Notes under the pieces: generated by a model
Databases searched by the model: none
Told to the model about the DNA's origin: nothing
What the model saw: only the letters and a program-made list of their open reading frames with translations
Assembly: GCA_013360985.1 (NCBI GenBank)
Contig: JABWAM010000088.1
Location: 1-8,839, forward strand
Direction: 5' to 3'
Source: Verrucomicrobiia bacterium
GTDB taxonomy: Bacteria; Verrucomicrobiota; Verrucomicrobiia; JABWAM01
DNA: 8,839 nt
Part shown: piece after piece, positions 6,418 to 8,839 of the stretch
How the letters are laid out: each line of letters begins with the position of its first letter
Position numbering within the stretch: position 1 is the stretch's first letter
Made by a program: the position numbers and the translations under genes

Positions 6418-6951
6418 ATGACAACCGTGCTGAACGCCTCGGCGATGCAACGCGCCCTGGCGCGCATGGCCCACGAGATCCTCGAACGCAACGAGGATGC
6501 CGATCAGTTGGTCCTGATCGGATTGCAAACCCGCGGCGTCTTTCTGGCGCGCCGTCTCGCGGAGCGACTCTCGCAGACAACCGGGGTTCCCGTGCCGACC
6601 GGCGTCCTCGACATCTCAATGCACCGCGACGATCTCGGCCTTCGTGGAGCGGCGCCCGAGGTGAAGGCGACGCACATCTCCTTCCCCATAGATGGAAAGA
6701 CCGTGGTCCTCGTGGATGACGTGCTGTTTACGGGGCGAAGCGTCCGCGCCGCAATGGACGCCCTGATGGATCTCGGGCGCCCGCGCCGCATCCAACTCGC
6801 CGTGTTGGTGGACCGCGGCCACTGGGAACTCCCGATTCGCGCCGATTACATCGGAAAAGCGACGCCGACCGCGCGCGACGAGCGGATCAAAGTCAAAATG
6901 GCGGAAGAGGACGGCGTGGACGAAGTGAGCATGGTTCGGAGTCCGGCATGA
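6418..6951 (+). CDS. pyrR: PyrR: pyrimidine operon regulator / uracil phosphoribosyltransferase
   Basis: The 177-residue product is the length of Bacillus PyrR and aligns with it over its whole length from memory. PyrR senses UMP/UTP versus PRPP and binds pyr mRNA to lower expression; many members also convert uracil and PRPP to UMP. Landmarks are ALARMAHEILERN near the N terminus, GLQTRGVFLARRLAERL (the nucleotide-side segment), DISMHRDDL, the 13-residue PRPP-binding motif VVLVDDVLFTGRS, and LGRPRRIQLAVLVDRGHWELPIRADYIGK (in two parts), all diagnostic. The ATG at 6418 gives the family N terminus. A GTG at 6397, overlapping the upstream stop as GTGA, would add seven residues and is the alternative. 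Its TGA overlaps the pyrB ATG in ATGA, implying coupled translation. RNA binding by this lineage's PyrR is inferred. Confidence 0.95.
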   Translation: MTTVLNASAMQRALARMAHEILERNEDADQLVLIGLQTRGVFLARRLAERLSQTTGVPVPTGVLDISMHRDDLGLRGAAPEVKATHISFPIDGKTVVLVDDVLFTGRSVRAAMDALMDLGRPRRIQLAVLVDRGHWELPIRADYIGKATPTARDERIKVKMAEEDGVDEVSMVRSPA

Positions 6952-7860
6952 GTTGGACGCGCCGACACCTTCTGACCATTGAGGAGCTTTCTCCCGAGGA
7001 GATCGTGACCCTCCTCGATACCGCCGCCTCTTTCAAGGAAGTCGGCACGCGCACGATCAAGAAGGTCCCCGCCCTCCGCGGCAAGACGGTTGCCAGCCTG
7101 TTCATGGAACCGAGCACGCGGACGCGCATCTCCTTCGAGCTTGCCGCCAAGCGGCTTTCCGCGGACACGATCAGCGTCACCGCTCAATCCTCGAGCATCA
7201 CCAAGGGCGAATCTCTGAAGGACACCGCGAAGAACATCGAAGCGCTCAACACCGACTTCGTCGTTCTGCGTCATTCCGCGGCGGGGGCCGCCCGTTTCCT
7301 CGCCGACCGCCTCGACGCAGGCATCCTCAACGCGGGCGACGGCGCCCACGAGCACCCCACCCAGGCCCTGCTCGACGTCTTCACCATCCGCGAGAAGCTC
7401 GGCCGCGTCGAGGGACTCGAAGTCCTCATCCTCGGCGACCTTCTCTTCAGCCGGGTTGCGCGCTCCAACATCTGGGCGCTCACCAAACTCGGCGCGCGCG
7501 TCACACTCTGCGGCCCCTCCACTCTGGTACCCGCCGAGTTCGCGAAGCTCGGCGTCCGCATCACCCATGACGTGGAGGCGGCGCTTCGCCGAGCCGACGT
7601 CGTCAATCTCTTGCGCATTCAACATGAGCGCCAGCGCAAGACCTACTTTCCGAGCACGGGCGAATATAGCGCCATCTTTGGGCTCACCTCCGAACGTTTT
7701 CTCCTGACCAAACCCGAGGTCCTCATCATGCATCCGGGGCCGATCAATCGTGGCGTCGAAATCGCGAGCGAGGTCGCCGATTGCGCGCGAAGCGTGATTC
7801 TCGAACAGGTCGGCAACGGGCTCGCCGTCCGCATGGCCGCTCTTTACCTTTTGAATGGCG
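6948..7860 (+). CDS. pyrB: Aspartate carbamoyltransferase catalytic subunit, C-terminal end replaced at a junction
   Basis: PyrB condenses carbamoyl phosphate and aspartate to N-carbamoyl aspartate, the committed step of UMP synthesis, in the cytoplasm. Signatures are FMEPSTRTR (52-60, carbamoyl-phosphate site), the SSSITKGES loop (81-89, with the partner-site Ser/Lys), RHS (108-110), HPTQALLD (136-143), GDLLFSRVARSN (163-174), RIQHERQR (223-230) and MHPGPINRG (261-269). The family C terminus GLAVRMAALYLLNG ends at about residue 304, where a stop is expected within a few codons. Instead the frame continues to 8579 as sequence antisense to an HNH-family gene, giving a nominal 543 residues. The extra part is not ATCase. 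The ATG overlaps the pyrR stop (ATGA). A dihydroorotase gene (pyrC) would commonly follow in such a cluster but is absent here. Confidence 0.93.
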
Positions 7861-8153
7861 CGCAAGGGAACGCCCAGGCCGCACGCGCGGTGAGCGAGCA
7901 GCGTCTTGATGTCGGCGCTGGTCTGCCGCGCCGCCTGGATGCGCTTGCTCGCGACGTCGGGCGAGAGCCCGAGCGCCTGGACGCAGTAGTGCTGCATGGA
8001 GGCGCAGCCTCGGGTGGCGTAGATCGCCCGGGCGTCCACCTCGGCGATGTGGGCGAGCAGCTCGGCGGTGGTCGTGCGGTCCTTCCGGACGAGTGCAGCG
8101 AGGTCACGCAGCAGCACCTCGTCGGCCAGGTGCGAGAGCGAGCGGTTCGGCAC
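7857..8153 (-). CDS. HNH endonuclease / DUF222-family protein, N-terminal fragment
   Basis: The minus strand encodes 99 residues of a family widespread in GC-rich bacteria: a helical DUF222-like N-terminal region followed, in full proteins, by an HNH nuclease domain. Recognisable are LSHLADEVLLRDLAALV (6-22), TTAELLAHIAEVDARAIY (28-45), GCASMQHYCVQALGLS (49-64), DVASKRIQAAR (66-76) and IKTLLAHRACGLGVPL (82-97), which fits the usual I-x-x-L-L-A-x-x-R-L-x-L-x-G-V-x-L-L stretch. The start is GTG at 8153 with GGAG on the coding strand (complement of 8162-8165), eight bases upstream. The frame stays open further upstream but is low complexity. At about 7857 the sequence turns into the antisense of pyrB, so the remaining protein, including any HNH motif, is missing. 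As it stands this is a truncated gene. Confidence 0.7.
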
Positions 8154-8395
8154 GGCGGTCACTCCGCGGGGGCGGGTTCGCGCGGGGACGCGCGCATTGA
8201 AGCACGCACATTTGCGAGCGCCGTGCGCGCGCTCAGGCGCAGCAACGCCCCGCGCCACGAAAGAAATCGCGCCACGACTCGCCGACGCGGCGGGCGCGCC
8301 GCAGCCGCGCAATGCCGCGCACCTCGCTCGGATGTCTCGCCCCACGCGAGGTGGGCCGCGAAATCACGACAAGTCAATTCTCCGCAAGCCCCGCA

Positions 8396-8419
8396 CGCTC
8401 GCGATCACGATCGCGAGCG
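8396..8419. repeat. 24-bp palindrome with perfect 11-bp arms
   Basis: CGCTCGCGATC (8396-8406) is followed by AC and then its exact reverse complement GATCGCGAGCG (8409-8419). The two-base centre makes it a poor RNA hairpin but a good two-fold DNA site, such as an operator for a dimeric regulator. It sits 243 bp upstream of the HNH-family start and 323 bp upstream of the membrane-protein start. No regulator can be named. Confidence 0.6.
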
Positions 8420-8465
8420 CCGCGAGCCGAGACTGGGGCTTCGCGACCGATCGTGCTCGACGCGA

Positions 8466-8606
8466 GCCGGGGCCGGGGTGCATGCGAGGGCCTCAGTGCG
8501 AAGCGCTTCCGAAGCCATGATGGCGGAGGAAGCGCGCAGCGAGGAGGAGAGGCGGCAGGATGCCGCCGACCGACGCTGAGGTCCTCGCGTGCACCCCGGC
8601 CCCGGC
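8466..8606 (+). repeat. 141-nt structured inverted-repeat element (33-bp stem closing two hairpins)
   Basis: Bases 8466-8496 and 8576-8606 are reverse complements at 29 of 31 positions. Both differences (8483/8589 and 8490/8582) are G-U wobbles on the + strand, and another wobble (8497/8575) plus a G-C pair (8498/8574) extends it to 33 pairs. Inside lie two perfect hairpins: GCGCTTCC/GGAAGCGC (8503-8510/8528-8535), itself holding GCCA-TGA-TGGC, and GGCGGCA-GGA-TGCCGCC (8551-8567). The fold is a three-way junction. It could be a structured RNA or leader, a MITE-like or REP-like repeat, or a strong bidirectional terminator. The sequence alone does not decide. Confidence 0.65.
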
Positions 8607-8729
8607 GACGAACCTGCGCAAACGAACAGGCGCAACCGTCGCCCCCCGGCCCGCCGCCCCTTGCGCGCGCCCCGCCCGCGATATCTACTGCGCCCCGCAC
8701 GCGAAGCCCCGCCCGCACAGAACCCACCC

Positions 8730-8733
8730 GGAG
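8730..8733 (+). promoter_or_regulatory. Ribosome binding site GGAG for the gene at 8742
   Basis: GGAG sits eight bases upstream of the ATG at 8742 in otherwise C-rich sequence, and decides the start. A possible but weak promoter (TTGCGC 8661-8666, 17-bp spacer, TCTACT 8684-8689) lies before it. Confidence 0.5.
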
Positions 8734-8741
8734 CCGCCCCC

Positions 8742-8839
8742 ATGAAAGCCATCCAGATCTTCGTCGTCGTGACCGGGGCGATCATCGTCCTCGGGCTGCT
8801 CGCGCTGTTCGCGATCGGCCGCCGCCCCGGCGCCGGCCG
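8742..8839 (+). CDS. Membrane-anchored protein, N-terminal 32 residues only
   Basis: The frame opens with ATG at 8742, preceded by GGAG at good spacing, and runs off the right edge. The visible part is MKAIQIF followed by one strongly hydrophobic segment (about residues 5-24, VVVTGAIIVLGLLALFAI core) and then GRRPGAG, a basic and Gly-rich exit. This fits a signal anchor or an uncleaved N-terminal membrane helix with the remainder outside the membrane. Nothing identifies the family. Third codon positions are nearly all G or C, matching the right flank rather than the core. Confidence 0.6.
   Translation, partial: MKAIQIFVVVTGAIIVLGLLALFAIGRRPGAG

Larger units (their letters stand above)
8154..8741. 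other. Gene-free, palindrome-rich region upstream of two divergent genes
   Basis: This 588-bp stretch separates the HNH-family start (minus strand) from the membrane-protein start (plus strand). Open frames exist in several directions because of the high GC, but their translations are Arg/Ala-rich, without domain-like blocks. It contains a small hairpin CCCAC/GTGGG (8341-8355), the 24-bp palindrome at 8396-8419 and the structured element at 8466-8606. Between 8154 and 8340 I see nothing definite apart from the HNH-gene ribosome site. Confidence 0.5.

Noticed and set aside
6846..8345. 499-codon minus-strand frame as one complete protein
   Set aside because: Only the part starting at 8153 and running to about 7857 has family-like sequence. 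The part below 7857 is antisense pyrB and the part above 8153 is low complexity.
7861..8579. Extra 240 residues at the pyrB C terminus as a new ATCase domain
   Set aside because: The extension is exactly the antisense of an HNH-family coding region and then non-coding DNA. ATCase is complete at about residue 304.
1..8839. CRISPR array, tRNA, rRNA, transposase or defence system
   Set aside because: I looked for regularly spaced direct repeats, cloverleaf anticodon arms, DDE or serine/tyrosine recombinase motifs and known defence families, and saw none. The helicase and HNH fragments alone do not make a defence locus, since both are truncated at suspect junctions.

Overview
The window looks like three joined pieces. 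The core, about 990-7856, resembles a chromosomal segment of a Verrucomicrobiota-like bacterium, probably near Opitutia. This placement is from memory of protein families and promoter style, not from a search. The core is GC-rich, with intermediate third-position GC and an AT-rich island around 4860-5320. Outside it, about 1-987 and 7857-8839, codons are almost saturated for G/C at the third position. The protein families there (carboxypeptidase-regulatory-like repeats, an HNH/DUF222-type protein) suggest a different genome, such as a Planctomycetota, Myxococcota or 'Eisenbacteria'-like lineage.

Layout. (a) 1-2148, minus strand: a frame open to the left edge. It starts as a UvrD/Rep-type helicase with Q motif, Walker A and motifs Ia, II, III and IV. 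Around 980-1000 it switches to four extracellular Ig-like CpdR repeats without helicase motifs V and VI. (b) 2292-3644, plus: a 12-helix MFS permease, divergent from the helicase. (c) 3874-5100, plus: a LolC/LolE-type permease, followed by a perfect 12-bp hairpin. (d) 5317-6027, plus: a small exported protein with a likely double-psi beta-barrel fold, behind a near-consensus promoter that leaves only about 7 nt of leader. (e) 6164-7856, plus: a pyrimidine cluster of a 78-aa conserved protein, pyrR and pyrB, tightly packed with an ATGA overlap between the last two. A PyrR-binding-loop-like motif lies upstream. pyrB loses its last few codons and its stop near 7856. (f) 7857-8153, minus: the first 99 codons of an HNH-endonuclease-family protein, cut at the same point. 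(g) 8154-8741: a 588-bp gene-free stretch with a 24-bp palindrome (8396-8419) and a 141-nt foldable element (8466-8606). (h) 8742 to the end, plus: the start of a membrane-anchored protein.

Functionally, only the pyr cluster forms a clear unit: PyrR senses uridine nucleotides and PyrB makes carbamoyl aspartate. The MFS, Lol-type and exported proteins are envelope or transport genes with no shared pathway visible. I see no defence system, CRISPR array, tRNA, rRNA or insertion sequence. The two strongest observations are the paired in-gene junctions, most easily explained by a chimeric assembly, and the structured element at 8466-8606, whose + strand transcript would form a 33-bp stem closing two hairpins.
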